5,735 bases of DNA from Candidatus Gastranaerophilales bacterium (GTDB lineage Bacteria > Cyanobacteriota > Vampirovibrionia > Gastranaerophilales > Gastranaerophilaceae). Both the position numbers and the translations under genes were made by a program. The notes under the pieces are model-generated. The model did not search any database and was not told the DNA's origin. It worked only from the letters and a program-made list of their open reading frames with translations. Below are positions 5,726 to 5,735 of the stretch, one piece after another (within the stretch, counting starts at the first letter, position 1; every line of letters starts with the position of its first letter). The stretch lies in assembly GCA_900548405.1 (NCBI GenBank), contig UNSJ01000073.1:1-5735 (forward strand). The letters run 5' to 3'.

Positions 5726-5735
5726 GACATAACTA

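Larger units (their letters stand above)
5664..5730 (-). other. Frameshifted upstream extension of the prepilin gene
   Basis: On the minus strand ATGTCG and a run of 10 G begin an open frame that misses the prepilin frame by one base. In the prepilin frame this stretch stays open back to TAG at 5733-5735, with no start codon of its own, and reads through TLKAPAFTLAEGATHVA into the Met at 5663. With 9 or 12 G the ATG at 5730 would lead straight into the prepilin, giving 269 residues (with 9 G) that begin MSGGGTLKAP. As it stands, the ATG yields only a 61-residue frameshifted peptide. It is either a switchable 5' end, a decayed start, or a sequencing error in the homopolymer. Confidence 0.5.

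Noticed and set aside
5545..5730. 61-residue open frame on the minus strand starting at the ATG before the G run
   Set aside because: It is the prepilin 5' region read one base out of frame (Cys and Arg rich, no family look). Reported only as the consequence of the G10 tract.

Overview
The window is AT-rich bacterial chromosome holding seven protein genes (one cut by the left edge) and no RNA gene. Likely host: a Gram-negative-type, low-GC gut bacterium, with an uncultured Vampirovibrionia/Gastranaerophilales (Melainabacteria) lineage as my best guess. That rests on the style of the prepilin N-terminus (AFTLAEVLVTLGIIGVVAAM), the AT bias and the housekeeping gene order. It is an inference and not a proven assignment.

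Region 1 (1-3180, minus strand) is a tight housekeeping operon read from right to left: pyrH (UMP kinase), frr (ribosome recycling factor), cdsA (CDP-diacylglycerol synthase), rnc (RNase III) and rpe (ribulose-phosphate 3-epimerase, cut by the window edge). Junctions are very close: 16 bp, a TAATG stop/start overlap, a TAG directly followed by ATG, and a 16-bp overlap. Translational coupling along the chain is likely. The uppS gene often found between frr and cdsA elsewhere is absent. RNase III has a cysteine where the family has a metal-binding aspartate.

Region 2 (3181-3777) holds a long pyrH leader with a hairpin that may trade partners with the Shine-Dalgarno sequence. A small divergent ribbon-helix-helix regulator with a strong stem-loop behind it follows, then a good sigma70-like promoter for the next gene.

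Region 3 (3778-4923, plus strand) is a 381-residue protein that appears to consist of four tandem GntR-type winged-helix domains with no recognisable effector domain. This is an unusual architecture and one of the two main points of interest.

Region 4 (4920-5735, minus strand) is a type IV prepilin/pseudopilin-like gene convergent with the regulator; their stop codons overlap in TTAA. Upstream of its usable start lie a 20-bp direct repeat that encodes the prepilin cleavage motif a second time, a palindrome over the ribosome-binding region, and a run of 10 G just after an upstream ATG. With 9 or 12 G that ATG would be in frame with the prepilin; with the 10 seen here it is not. This looks like a slippage-controlled switch of the prepilin N-terminus, or else a homopolymer error close to a sequence end.
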